Shown here in pieces: positions 4,873 through 11,991 of a DNA stretch of 15,825 bases; the first letter of the stretch is position 1, and every line of letters begins with the position of its first letter. The stretch is from JAJKIP01 sp040509055. Lineage in GTDB: Bacteria; Bacteroidota; Bacteroidia; Chitinophagales; Chitinophagaceae. The position numbers were made by a program, and so were the translations under genes. The notes beneath the pieces are model-generated. The model saw only the letters and a list, made by a program, of their open reading frames with translations, was not told the DNA's origin and ran no database searches. The stretch lies in assembly GCA_040509055.1 (NCBI GenBank), contig JBEVLT010000425.1:1-15825 (forward strand). Reading direction: 5' to 3'.

Positions 4873-7683
4873 ATGAGAAAGATTTTATTGATCTGCTCCC
4901 TGTCATTCCTTTGTCTGTACGCATCGTCGCAGCAAGGAACGCTTACCGGCAAAGTTGCCGATTCTTCTGCGAAAACTCCTCTCGGCCTCGCCACTGTTAC
5001 CGTCTTCAAAGCTACGGATACTGTACTGGTTACGTATCGCCTCAGCACACCGGATGGCGATTTCCGGGTACCCGGTTTGCCATTGGGTGTCAACTGCCGC
5101 GTGGTGATCTCTTATTCCGGGTACGGCGTGTTCCGCAAGGAATTTACCATTACAGCCGGGCAGCCGTTGCTGGATATCGGCACCGTATACATGATGCCGG
5201 ACGCCAAATCGCTCGATGAGGTGCTGGTGATTGCCGAACGGCCGCCGGTAGTAGTAAAAAAAGATACCATCGAGTTCAATGCTTCGGCATTCAGGACCCT
5301 GCCCAATGCGCTGGTAGAAGACCTGCTTAAAAAACTGCCGGGCGTGCAGGTGGATGCCGATGGCAACATCCTGGTGAACGGCAAACCCGTGAACCGCATC
5401 CTGGTGGATGGAAAAGTATTCTTTGGCGACGATCCAAAGATGGCCACCCGCAACCTGCCGGCCAATATCATCGACAAAGTGCAGGTGGCGGATGACAAGG
5501 AAGAGCTGATGCGCAGCGGCGACGACAACATGAACAATATCGGCAAGGTGATCAATATTACCCTGAAAAAAGGGATCAAGAAAGGCTGGTTCGGAAAACT
5601 GTATGCCGGCGGCGGCACCGGTTCGCGCTACGAAGCAGGCGGCATCGCCAATATTTTCAGGGACACGCTGCAGGTAAGCGTGCTGGGGTACATGAACAAC
5701 CTGAACCGGCCGGGCTTCAGCTACAACGAATTGATGCAGGCCGGCGGTTTTCAGCGTACGCGCAATAACACGGTGAGCAACAGCACCAGCGTATGGACCA
5801 ATCCCTCGGGCAGCGGCATCTCCATCAACGGGGTGAACTTTGGCGGCTCCCAGGGCGGCGGCGGCATCTCCACCAGCAAGGGGGCCGGTTTCAACCTGAA
5901 CCATGCACCCAATACCAAAAACTCCTTTTATGCCCAGTATTTCTATGGTAATGTGCTGATCGACCGGCAGGCCAACACCTTCCTGAGCCAGTATACATCC
6001 GATACGGTGATCAACAACAATACGCTGCAGACCGCCAATGTCGTAACGAACGCGCATAATATCGGCGCCGGCGCCAAGCTGAAACCCGACTCGGTCACTA
6101 CGATCATTTTCAACGCCAGCTATACGCTCGGCTCGCAGAACGAAGACCGCTTCAGCGATATCACGGCCTTTAATACCAAAACAGGCCCGCTGAGCGACGG
6201 GGACCTGCTGCAGTTCAACGACGACCGGCTGCGGTACTACCGGCACGTGTTTACCTACACCCGCCTGTCGAAGAAAGAATCCGGCCGCCGGGTCAGCCTG
6301 AGCCACAACCTGGAAATGAACAACAAGTTCAACGATTACGCGACGGAGTCCGACATACGCTTTCTGTACCCGGTAGCTTTCGACAGCGCTTATGAGCAAT
6401 TGCGCCGGGAGCGCATTCCGCGTACGGATGCCAACGTGGTGGTCAACTACAGCGATCCGTTGTGGAAGAACATTACCCTGCGCACCGGCGCGCGGTATGA
6501 GTACAACGGGCTGAAGAATACGGTCAATACCTTCAACAGCAGCACGGGCGGTAAATACGATATGCACAACCCCGGTCTCAGCAGCGACTTCAGCCGCGCG
6601 AGCAATAAGGTGGTGGTCCTGGCCGGCATCGAGTTCAAATGGAAAGAACTGGCGATCACACCGCTTGTCAGGGGGCTGTACCAGCAGGTGCACAACGACC
6701 TGGCATCGCTGCCGGCGCCGATCGATCAGAAAATTTCGCGCCTGCTGCCAGGGCTGGCCATCGTGTACAAGCAGCTCAACATTAGTTACAACAAAGAAGT
6801 GACCCTGCCCTATTATTCTTACCTGATACCGGTGAGCGACAACACCAATCCTTATTCCATCACAGTGGGCAATCCTGCCCTGCGCCCTTCGGAACGGCAT
6901 AATGCATCGGTCAATTACTTTTTCAACGATACCAAGCGAAACCTGACCGTCGGCGCGTATGTCAGTGCCAATTTTACGGAGAACGATGTGATCCAAAGCG
7001 TAACGGTAGATGAAAAAGGCGTTCGCACCTCCTACCCGGTCAACGTGGATGGCAGCAAGAGCTATTATATGAACTTAAATATCAACAAGCAGTATAAAAA
7101 TAACCAGAAGTTTATCTTTTCCTGGAATACGGGCAACTACATGAACCGGAGCCGCACCCGCCTGCTGTTCAACGGTGAGAGCGGCTGGCAGACCACGCTG
7201 AACTATGGCCACTGGGCAGGCGTGAACCTGAACTGGAACGATAAAGTGGAGTGGAATACCAACTATAACCTTGGCTACAATACAACCGGTTATACCAACC
7301 CGGCGTTCCGCAAGCTGAATATCGTGACGCATACACTGGGCCAGGAGGTGATCGTACGCTGGCCGAAGCACATCATCTGGGAAACGCAGTGCTCCTATTC
7401 GTACAACAGCAGCATACCGGCCGGTACCCCCAAAGAAGTGGTACGCTGGAATGCTGCAGTGAATATTACCATGCTGAAGGATGAGCGGGGTGTGCTGAAG
7501 CTGAGTGTATTTGACCTGCTGAACCGCAACAACAACATCTATGCTTACGCATATAACAATGTGAAAACAGTGGTGTACAACAATGTGCTTTCGCAATACT
7601 TCATGGCTACGTTTACTTACAACATGCGGGCCATGGGCGCCAGCAAAAAGGTAGGGGGGCGCGAGCGGTTCTTCCTGTTCTGA
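4873..7683 (+). CDS. TonB-dependent-receptor-like outer membrane beta-barrel protein
   Basis: Large outer-membrane protein of 936 residues. Order of parts: signal peptide (1-20, MRKILLICSLSFLCLYASS); carboxypeptidase-regulatory-like Ig domain (about 22-105); plug-like domain (about 113-232) with SLDEVLVIAERPPV, the family-typical LPNALVEDLLKKLPGV (143-158) and NILVNGKPVNRILVDG (165-180); then a long barrel made of short aromatic strands to a C-terminal FFLF. A glycine/serine loop (GGSQGGGG, about 324) lies early in the barrel. It fits the OMP_b-brl_3 group of Bacteroidota TonB-receptor relatives. No SusD-like partner, sigma/anti-sigma pair or clear TonB box is seen, so substrate and TonB dependence are unknown. 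A small hairpin overlaps its stop codon, and it converges on the TIGR02757 gene with a 4-nt gap. Confidence 0.92.
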   Translation: MRKILLICSLSFLCLYASSQQGTLTGKVADSSAKTPLGLATVTVFKATDTVLVTYRLSTPDGDFRVPGLPLGVNCRVVISYSGYGVFRKEFTITAGQPLLDIGTVYMMPDAKSLDEVLVIAERPPVVVKKDTIEFNASAFRTLPNALVEDLLKKLPGVQVDADGNILVNGKPVNRILVDGKVFFGDDPKMATRNLPANIIDKVQVADDKEELMRSGDDNMNNIGKVINITLKKGIKKGWFGKLYAGGGTGSRYEAGGIANIFRDTLQVSVLGYMNNLNRPGFSYNELMQAGGFQRTRNNTVSNSTSVWTNPSGSGISINGVNFGGSQGGGGISTSKGAGFNLNHAPNTKNSFYAQYFYGNVLIDRQANTFLSQYTSDTVINNNTLQTANVVTNAHNIGAGAKLKPDSVTTIIFNASYTLGSQNEDRFSDITAFNTKTGPLSDGDLLQFNDDRLRYYRHVFTYTRLSKKESGRRVSLSHNLEMNNKFNDYATESDIRFLYPVAFDSAYEQLRRERIPRTDANVVVNYSDPLWKNITLRTGARYEYNGLKNTVNTFNSSTGGKYDMHNPGLSSDFSRASNKVVVLAGIEFKWKELAITPLVRGLYQQVHNDLASLPAPIDQKISRLLPGLAIVYKQLNISYNKEVTLPYYSYLIPVSDNTNPYSITVGNPALRPSERHNASVNYFFNDTKRNLTVGAYVSANFTENDVIQSVTVDEKGVRTSYPVNVDGSKSYYMNLNINKQYKNNQKFIFSWNTGNYMNRSRTRLLFNGESGWQTTLNYGHWAGVNLNWNDKVEWNTNYNLGYNTTGYTNPAFRKLNIVTHTLGQEVIVRWPKHIIWETQCSYSYNSSIPAGTPKEVVRWNAAVNITMLKDERGVLKLSVFDLLNRNNNIYAYAYNNVKTVVYNNVLSQYFMATFTYNMRAMGASKKVGGRERFFLF

Positions 7684-7698
7684 CCCATCAGAACTTTT
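7677..7698 (+). terminator. Short hairpin overlapping two convergent stop codons
   Basis: GTTCTGA (7677-7683) and TCAGAAC (7688-7694) form a perfect 7-bp stem around a CCCA loop, followed by TTTT. It is a weak intrinsic terminator for the + strand gene. The left arm contains that gene's TGA stop. The right arm contains the reverse-strand TGA of the convergent gene. Confidence 0.45.
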
Positions 7699-8470
7699 CG
7701 ATAACACCCAGCCCGAAGAGGGCGAAGTCATATTTCACGGGATCTTTTTTATCAAACAGCCGCAGGCGGGCCGTCAGTTCCAGGGCGGCCTGCCAGTCGG
7801 TTTGCCTGCGCTGCAGCAGGCCGAAGCGACTGGCTACACGGGCTACATGCAGGTCGATCGGGCAGATCAGTTGCGATGGGGAAATATTTGCCCAGAGACC
7901 GAAATCGACGCCGGCACTGTCCCGCCGCACCATCCACCGCAGGAACATGCTGAGCCGTTTGCAGGTAGAGCCTTTTTCCGGCGTGGCAATATGCTTGCGG
8001 GTGCGTGCAGGCGCATCCTCCAGCGAAAAGAAATAATGGTGAAACCCTGTCAATGCTTTTTCCGTGTCCCTGTCGCGTTTGTCCATCCATTGCGTAAATG
8101 CCGTCTCCAGCGAAGGCTGACCGGTATAATGGAACTTGAGAAAATCGATAAAATACAACAGGTCGGTGGTGTTGAAGGTGCGGTGCTTAAAGGCAAGTAA
8201 TTTTTTCAGATCGTGTTCCGTGCAGCCGGTGATAAACGCATGGGGCGCCATGTCCATCAGCTGCATCAGCTCTCTTGCTTTTTGAATGATGGTGGTCCGG
8301 TTGCCCCAGGCAAACAGGGCGGCAAAAAAACCGGCGATCTCGATATCCTGTTTTTTGGAAAACAGGTGCGGGATGCAGATGGGGTCGGCAGCAATAAAAG
8401 AAGGCTGATCGTAAAGATCAACCTTGCTGTTTAAAAAATCCTTTAATGAGTTGTCGGTATATTCTGTCAT
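7688..8470 (-). CDS. TIGR02757 family protein (DUF2400)
   Basis: 260-residue cytosolic protein of the TIGR02757/DUF2400 family, widespread in Bacteroidota and without a proven function. Recognisable family stretches are DPICIPHLFSKKQDIEIAGF (29-48), FAWGNRTTIIQKA (53-65), the RLSMFLRWMVRRD block (172-184) and ICPIDLHVARVASRFGLL (201-218), with full family length. There is no signal peptide or membrane segment. The ATG at 8470 lies 3 nt after the stop of the lmo0937-type miniprotein gene, suggesting co-translation. The stop is 4 nt from that of the convergent TonB-receptor-like gene. Confidence 0.9.
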   Translation of the reverse strand: MTEYTDNSLKDFLNSKVDLYDQPSFIAADPICIPHLFSKKQDIEIAGFFAALFAWGNRTTIIQKARELMQLMDMAPHAFITGCTEHDLKKLLAFKHRTFNTTDLLYFIDFLKFHYTGQPSLETAFTQWMDKRDRDTEKALTGFHHYFFSLEDAPARTRKHIATPEKGSTCKRLSMFLRWMVRRDSAGVDFGLWANISPSQLICPIDLHVARVASRFGLLQRRQTDWQAALELTARLRLFDKKDPVKYDFALFGLGVIEKF

Positions 8471-8473
8471 GCG

Positions 8474-8620
8474 CTATACAGGGTCTCTGCCCCGGATAAG
8501 CCGCAAGATAATTGCAATAAAGGCAATCACCAGCAGAATATGGATCAGCTGACCTGCCGAGAAAACAAAAAAACCGAGCACCCAGCCGATCAAAAGGATT
8601 ATCGCAATAAGGTAAAGCAT
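8474..8620 (-). CDS. lmo0937-type small membrane protein
   Basis: A 48-residue reading frame beginning MLYLIAIILLIGWVLGFF and ending IRGRDPV, found by translating the minus strand directly. Two short hydrophobic segments (about 2-19 and 25-42) flank SAGQLIHILL. The pattern MLYxIAxILxIxWxxGFF...IHILLVIAxIAxxLRxIRG is that of the lmo0937 family of tiny membrane proteins, whose role is unknown. An in-frame ATG three codons upstream (8629) is an alternative start. It is followed after 3 nt by the TIGR02757 gene on the same strand, and it lies 78 nt after the cystathionine gamma-synthase stop. Confidence 0.82.
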   Translation of the reverse strand: MLYLIAIILLIGWVLGFFVFSAGQLIHILLVIAFIAIILRLIRGRDPV

Positions 8621-8698
8621 AGCTGGCATTTTTGAGTGATGAAATAAATGTCTTCCACACTCTGTTTTGCATAAACAATGCCAAAGGGCCCTGCTGTT

Positions 8699-9838
8699 TT
8701 ACCCGATGGCCTGCTCCAGGTCGGCGATCAGATCGTCTGCATCTTCGATGCCCACGCTCAGGCGGATCAGCGAATCCTTCAACCCGTTTTTGATACGTTC
8801 TTCCCTGGGTATGGACGCATGCGTCATCGAGGCCGGATGATTGATCAGCGATTCGATGCCGCCAAGGCTTTCGGCCAGCGCAAACAGCCTGGTGGAAGAC
8901 AGCACGCTGATGGCCTTCTCCATGCTTTCATCGTGCAGGGTAAAGCTGATCATGCCGCCAAAGCCGCGCATTTGCTTCTTCGCTACCTCGTACGAAGGCT
9001 GGTCTTCAAAACCCGGCCAGTATACCGTGGCTACTTTGGGATGTTGGCGCAGCCAGCGGGCGATCTTTTCGCCGTTGATACAATGCTGCTGCATGCGCAC
9101 CGGCAATGTGCGGATCCCGCGCAGAACGAGAAAGCAATCCATCGGCCCCGGCACAGCGCCGCAGCTTTTCTGGATAAAGTACAATTGCTCGCGCAGCGCC
9201 GCATCGTTCATCACCAGGGCGCCCTGGATCACATCGCTGTGGCCGCCCAGGTATTTGGTAGAGGAGTGCATAACGATATCGGCGCCCAGGTCGATCGGGT
9301 TTTGCAGGTAGGGCGAGGCAAAGGTATTGTCCACGCAGAGCCAGGCGCCGGCCTGTTTGGCCAGGCGTGCCGCCGCTTCGATGTCGGTGATGTTCATCAG
9401 CGGGTTGGTCGGCGTTTCCAGCCAGATCAGTTTGGTTTTTGGCGTGATGGCCTGCTGCAGCAATGCCGTGTTGCTGGTATCGGTGTAGATAAACCGTATG
9501 CCGAACTTTTCAAATATTTTACTGAACAGGCGGTAGGTGCCTCCATACATGTCGTTGGTAGCGATCACTTCGTCGCCGGGATGCAGCAGCTTGATCACGG
9601 CATCGGTGGCCGCTACGCCGCTGCTGAAGGCCAGCCCGTACCGGGCGTTTTCGATCACGGCCAGCGCTTCTTCCAGCGCTTTGCGCGTGGGGTTCTGGCT
9701 GCGGGCATATTCGAATCCCTTGTTTTTGCCGGGCGATTCCTGCACATAAGTAGAGGTCTGGTATATCGGGGGCATGATAGCGCCGGTAGAAGGATCGGGC
9801 TCGGCGCCTGCATGGATAAATTTTGTAGCGGTCTTCAT
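8699..9838 (-). CDS. metB: Cystathionine gamma-synthase (Cys/Met metabolism PLP enzyme)
   Basis: PLP-dependent trans-sulfuration enzyme of 379 residues, close to the usual MetB length. Visible signatures: YARSQNPTR (44-52) with phosphate-contacting Tyr and Arg, FSSGVAATDA (71-80), MYGGTYR (97-103) with the stacking Tyr, VDNTFASPYLQNP (169-181) whose Asp170 pairs with the cofactor nitrogen, the PLP lysine K195 in HSSTKYLGGHSD, and ESLGGIESLINHPASMTH near the end. MetB joins an activated homoserine with cysteine to make cystathionine; the close relative cystathionine gamma-lyase runs the reverse trans-sulfuration step, and sequence alone does not separate them with certainty. It is preceded by a possible promoter at 9869-9876. 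No other methionine gene is nearby. Confidence 0.88.
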   Translation of the reverse strand: MKTATKFIHAGAEPDPSTGAIMPPIYQTSTYVQESPGKNKGFEYARSQNPTRKALEEALAVIENARYGLAFSSGVAATDAVIKLLHPGDEVIATNDMYGGTYRLFSKIFEKFGIRFIYTDTSNTALLQQAITPKTKLIWLETPTNPLMNITDIEAAARLAKQAGAWLCVDNTFASPYLQNPIDLGADIVMHSSTKYLGGHSDVIQGALVMNDAALREQLYFIQKSCGAVPGPMDCFLVLRGIRTLPVRMQQHCINGEKIARWLRQHPKVATVYWPGFEDQPSYEVAKKQMRGFGGMISFTLHDESMEKAISVLSSTRLFALAESLGGIESLINHPASMTHASIPREERIKNGLKDSLIRLSVGIEDADDLIADLEQAIG

Positions 9839-9868
9839 GATCTTGTTTTAGTAAGTAAGCTGATCGTG

Positions 9869-9876
9869 CAAAGATG
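9869..9876 (-). promoter_or_regulatory. Possible -7 element of the cystathionine gamma-synthase gene
   Basis: The minus strand reads CATCTTTG, one base off the Bacteroidota -7 consensus TAnnTTTG, about 30 nt upstream of the ATG at 9838. No convincing TTG is present at the -33 position, so this is tentative. Confidence 0.3.
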
Positions 9877-10055
9877 TGAAAAATTAAATAAGCGGTCGAA
9901 GCTGCTTACCACTCATCCCTGCTGCGCCGCCTTTAACAGATCGTTAATGCGGATGATTAGCATTAATTAACCACGGTTCGTCGGTCCGGATTAATCATTC
10001 AATGGCCGGATTAAGCGGTTCAGTCGATTTTTTCATTTTATTCATACTTCGCGGC

Positions 10056-10106
10056 GGCGGCAGGCGCTTACCAATGATAGAGATTCGCTTGCCTTCGCCT
10101 GCTGCC
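10056..10106. repeat. GC-rich inverted repeat upstream of a PepSY-like gene
   Basis: GGCGGCAGGCG (10056-10066) pairs with CGCCTGCTGCC (10096-10106) at 11 positions, with one G-T wobble, around a 29-nt spacer. The right arm falls between the proposed -33 and -7 elements of the downstream gene, so as DNA or nascent RNA it could affect initiation. Confidence 0.4.
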
Positions 10107-10119
10107 ACCGGTAATTTAG
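10089..10119 (+). promoter_or_regulatory. Promoter-like site of the first PepSY-like gene
   Basis: TTG (10089-10091) within GCTTGCCT is followed after 20 nt by TAATTTAG (10112-10119), one base off TAnnTTTG. The same octamer, at the same 25-nt distance to the -7 element, recurs upstream of the paralogue at 15275. The site lies 35 nt before the ATG at 10154. Confidence 0.45.
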
Positions 10120-10153
10120 CAGCAGCATTCCAAACCAATAAAAAGTATAAACC

Positions 10154-10606
10154 ATGAAAAAGCTATTTTATCTCACTGTCTTTATTACAGGATTTGCAAT
10201 CGCCACCGCAGCTGCCCCTGCTCCCACCGGGATCAGTGAAAAAGTACTCAAAGCATTCAGCGAAACCTTTGCTTCGGCCCGCGACGTGACCTGGCATGAA
10301 TACGAAACCTACACGCAGGCCAATTTCCGCCAGGACGACATTCAGGTACGGGCACAGTACGATGGAGAAGGCACGCTGCTGAAAACAACCCGGTACTATT
10401 CCGAAAAGCAACTGCTGCCCAGCATTGTTGCCAAACTGAAGAAACGCTATGCCGGCAAGGAAATAAACGGCGTGACGGAAACATCTTCGGAAGAAGAGGT
10501 AAGCTTTGTCATCAGCCTGAAGGATGACAAAAACTGGTACATCGTACACTCGGATATGTATGGCAACCTGCAGCAGATCGATAAATACAAGAGAGCGGAC
10601 TTGTAA
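10154..10606 (+). CDS. Secreted PepSY-like (DUF2874-type) periplasmic protein
   Basis: 150-residue exported protein. A signal peptide (MKKLFYLTVFITGFAIATA) ends near AAAPA (about residue 22). The mature part begins with an amphipathic helix and the family's typical VLKAFSETFASARDVTWHEYE (31-51), followed by beta-strand stretches QANFRQDDIQVRAQYDGEG and TTRYYSEKQLLPSIVAKLKKRY, then VSFVISLKDDKNWYIVHSD. This matches the PepSY-like putative periplasmic domain of Bacteroidota, related in fold to beta-lactamase inhibitor BLIP; function is unknown. A paralogue occurs at 15275. The gene is monocistronic: its own promoter-like site lies upstream and a strong terminator at 10641-10670. Confidence 0.85.
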   Translation: MKKLFYLTVFITGFAIATAAAPAPTGISEKVLKAFSETFASARDVTWHEYETYTQANFRQDDIQVRAQYDGEGTLLKTTRYYSEKQLLPSIVAKLKKRYAGKEINGVTETSSEEEVSFVISLKDDKNWYIVHSDMYGNLQQIDKYKRADL

Positions 10607-10640
10607 TCAGTCATGCAGGTCTTTACCGGCCTGATCAGTT

Positions 10641-10670
10641 ATGCCCTGCCGCCGGCGGGGCATTTTTTTT
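10641..10670 (+). terminator. Rho-independent terminator
   Basis: ATGCCCTGCC (10641-10650) pairs with GGCGGGGCAT (10654-10663) across a GCC loop, with one T-G wobble, and runs straight into eight T residues. It ends the PepSY-like gene at 10606 and also separates it from the convergent DUF2911 gene. Confidence 0.88.
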
Positions 10671-10688
10671 GGTGAAGAGGGGAACGAA

Positions 10689-11321
10689 TCAGAACTCCAG
10701 GGGCAGTTTGGTAACGATATTGTCCCAGGCGATCACCAGGTCGGCGCCGCCGGCCGTTTTTTCAAACACCATGGTAAAATATTCCTGCGATGGGTTGTCG
10801 GTAGTGATCGGTACCCTGAAGCGGTACATGTCTTTGGCAGTATCCTGGCGCAGCCCCCAGGTATCGATATTGGAGTTGAACACAATGGTCCACGAGTCGG
10901 TGTGCGGGATGCAGTAAAGGATATACCGGCCCGGCGTGATCTTTTGTCCCTGGATGGTGACCGGCCGGTACAGGTCTATCTCCGTGGATTCGTTGGCCCC
11001 GAGGCGCCAGGGTTCGTCGTACCGGAGCAGGTCGCGGAACAGGTGTCTTCTTTGCAGGTGCGGCCGGCTGTAGATCACCCTTGCCACCGGCGGCTCCACG
11101 ATGCTGTCCGCCATCCTGAGCTTGGTATAGTCTACCGGGAAGTAGCTCATATCCATAGGTGAAATGTCGACATTCGGGTAGGAGTTGGCGGCAGCGGACG
11201 GCTGTGCCATCATCGTATCGGGACGCAGGGCGGGCGTACCGGAAACAGGCGCTTTGTTTTCCCTGCATCCAAAGGCAAGAAGCAGGGCAAGCAGCGGCAA
11301 CAGCGGTTTGTGTATCTGCAT
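10689..11321 (-). CDS. DUF2911 domain lipoprotein (second of a tandem pair)
   Basis: 210-residue predicted lipoprotein: the N-terminal hydrophobic stretch runs into LLAFGC, giving an acceptable lipobox with Cys19, followed by a polar linker rich in Pro/Ala (20-45). The DUF2911 domain (about 50-208) shows SPMDMSYFPVDY, PPVARVIYSRP, PWRLGANESTEIDLY, ITPGRYILYCIP, WTIVFNSNIDTWG and DLVIAWDNIVTKLPL. The family is thought to be an envelope beta-sandwich of unknown function. The usual GRxIFG stretch reads RRHLFRD here. It starts 12 nt after the stop of the upstream paralogue, so both are probably on one mRNA. It converges with the PepSY-like gene and its terminator. Confidence 0.88.
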   Translation of the reverse strand: MQIHKPLLPLLALLLAFGCRENKAPVSGTPALRPDTMMAQPSAAANSYPNVDISPMDMSYFPVDYTKLRMADSIVEPPVARVIYSRPHLQRRHLFRDLLRYDEPWRLGANESTEIDLYRPVTIQGQKITPGRYILYCIPHTDSWTIVFNSNIDTWGLRQDTAKDMYRFRVPITTDNPSQEYFTMVFEKTAGGADLVIAWDNIVTKLPLEF

Positions 11322-11333
11322 ATATAGGTGCGA

Positions 11334-11909
11334 TCAATTAATCGTAATCGGTAAAGCCACTTCCGTGTGTTCCCAGGCCACAACCAGGCTGATGGCATTG
11401 CCGGAACCGGTGAATGCCATGGCCAGCTGTTCCACATCGTCTGCTACGGTTTCTGCCGGCACCTCTTCTCTTGCCACGTCTTTGTTAGCATCGTACCTGA
11501 AAGCGCCCCAACTATCATTTTCCCGGTTCACGATAAAGGTCCATGTTTTTTCATTCACAATGGCATACAGGGTGTAACGGCCGGCAGTGATCTTTTTGCC
11601 GCCGATCGTGACAGGCTGATAAAATTCGATCTCGGTGGCTTCGTTGGCACCCAGCCTCCATACATCATTGCCGTAGGCCACCAGCCCGCCGAAGATGATG
11701 CGGCCCTCTTTTTTTGGGCGGCTGTAGATCACTCTTGCTACCGGCGCACCGGTTACCTTATCCTGAATCTTCAGCACAGGATAATTGGCCGGGTAATACG
11801 ACATATCCATCGGTGATTTATCTACAGCCGGGAGCAGCTGGGCAGGCAGGGTGAACGAAAGAACGAACAGGAAGGGAATCAGAAAAATAAGCCGTTTCAT
11901 TGCTTGCAT
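11334..11909 (-). CDS. DUF2911 domain secreted protein (first of a tandem pair)
   Basis: 191-residue (or 188 from the ATG at 11900, MKRLIFLIPFLFVLS) exported protein with a signal peptide and no lipobox. The DUF2911 domain fills the rest: SPMDMSYYPANYPVL, APVARVIYSRPKKEGRIIFGGLVAYG, VWRLGANEATEIEFYQPV, ITAGRYTLYAIV, WTFIVNRENDSWGAF and LVVAWEHTEVALPI. It is closer to the family consensus than its neighbour, keeping GRIIFGGLV intact. Function is unknown. A perfect -7 match (11956-11963) overlapped by an inverted repeat lies upstream. With the downstream paralogue it forms a two-gene unit in which one product is predicted soluble and the other lipid-anchored. Confidence 0.9.
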   Translation of the reverse strand: MQAMKRLIFLIPFLFVLSFTLPAQLLPAVDKSPMDMSYYPANYPVLKIQDKVTGAPVARVIYSRPKKEGRIIFGGLVAYGNDVWRLGANEATEIEFYQPVTIGGKKITAGRYTLYAIVNEKTWTFIVNRENDSWGAFRYDANKDVAREEVPAETVADDVEQLAMAFTGSGNAISLVVAWEHTEVALPITIN

Positions 11910-11955
11910 TTAGGTTAACGGACGGGTAGGCTGCGCTACCGGAACAAATTTTTTG

Positions 11956-11978
11956 CAAAAATAATCGATTCGATTATT
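11956..11978 (-). promoter_or_regulatory. -7 element overlapping an inverted repeat, upstream of the DUF2911 pair
   Basis: The minus strand reads TATTTTTG at 11956-11963, a perfect match to TAnnTTTG, about 47-55 nt upstream of the first DUF2911 start. It overlaps an inverted repeat with perfect 8-bp arms (AATAATCG 11960-11967 and CGATTATT 11971-11978, 3-nt centre). No TTG is seen at -33. The same repeat, followed by T residues on the minus strand, might instead be a weak terminator for the upstream acpH-like gene. Confidence 0.45.
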
Positions 11979-11991
11979 GACAGGCGGCCTT

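Larger units (their letters stand above)
9839..10153. other. 315-nt divergent intergenic region rich in repeats
   Basis: No gene is supported here. It holds: a minus-strand -7-like element for the cystathionine gene (9869-9876); an inverted repeat TTAATGC (9944-9950)/GCATTAA (9960-9966); two exact copies of CCGGATTAA (9986-9994 and 10006-10014), 20 nt apart; a GC-rich inverted repeat (10056-10066 with 10096-10106, one G-T wobble); and the promoter-like site for the gene at 10154. Confidence 0.6.

Noticed and set aside
4903..6996. A 697-codon open frame antisense to the TonB-receptor-like gene
   Set aside because: Its translation has no recognisable domain and unusual His/Val/Arg-rich composition, while the sense frame encodes a clear barrel protein. 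It is a by-product of GC-rich codon use.
8678..9970. A 430-codon open frame antisense to the cystathionine gamma-synthase gene
   Set aside because: The opposite strand encodes a full PLP enzyme with all active-site residues; the antisense product looks random.
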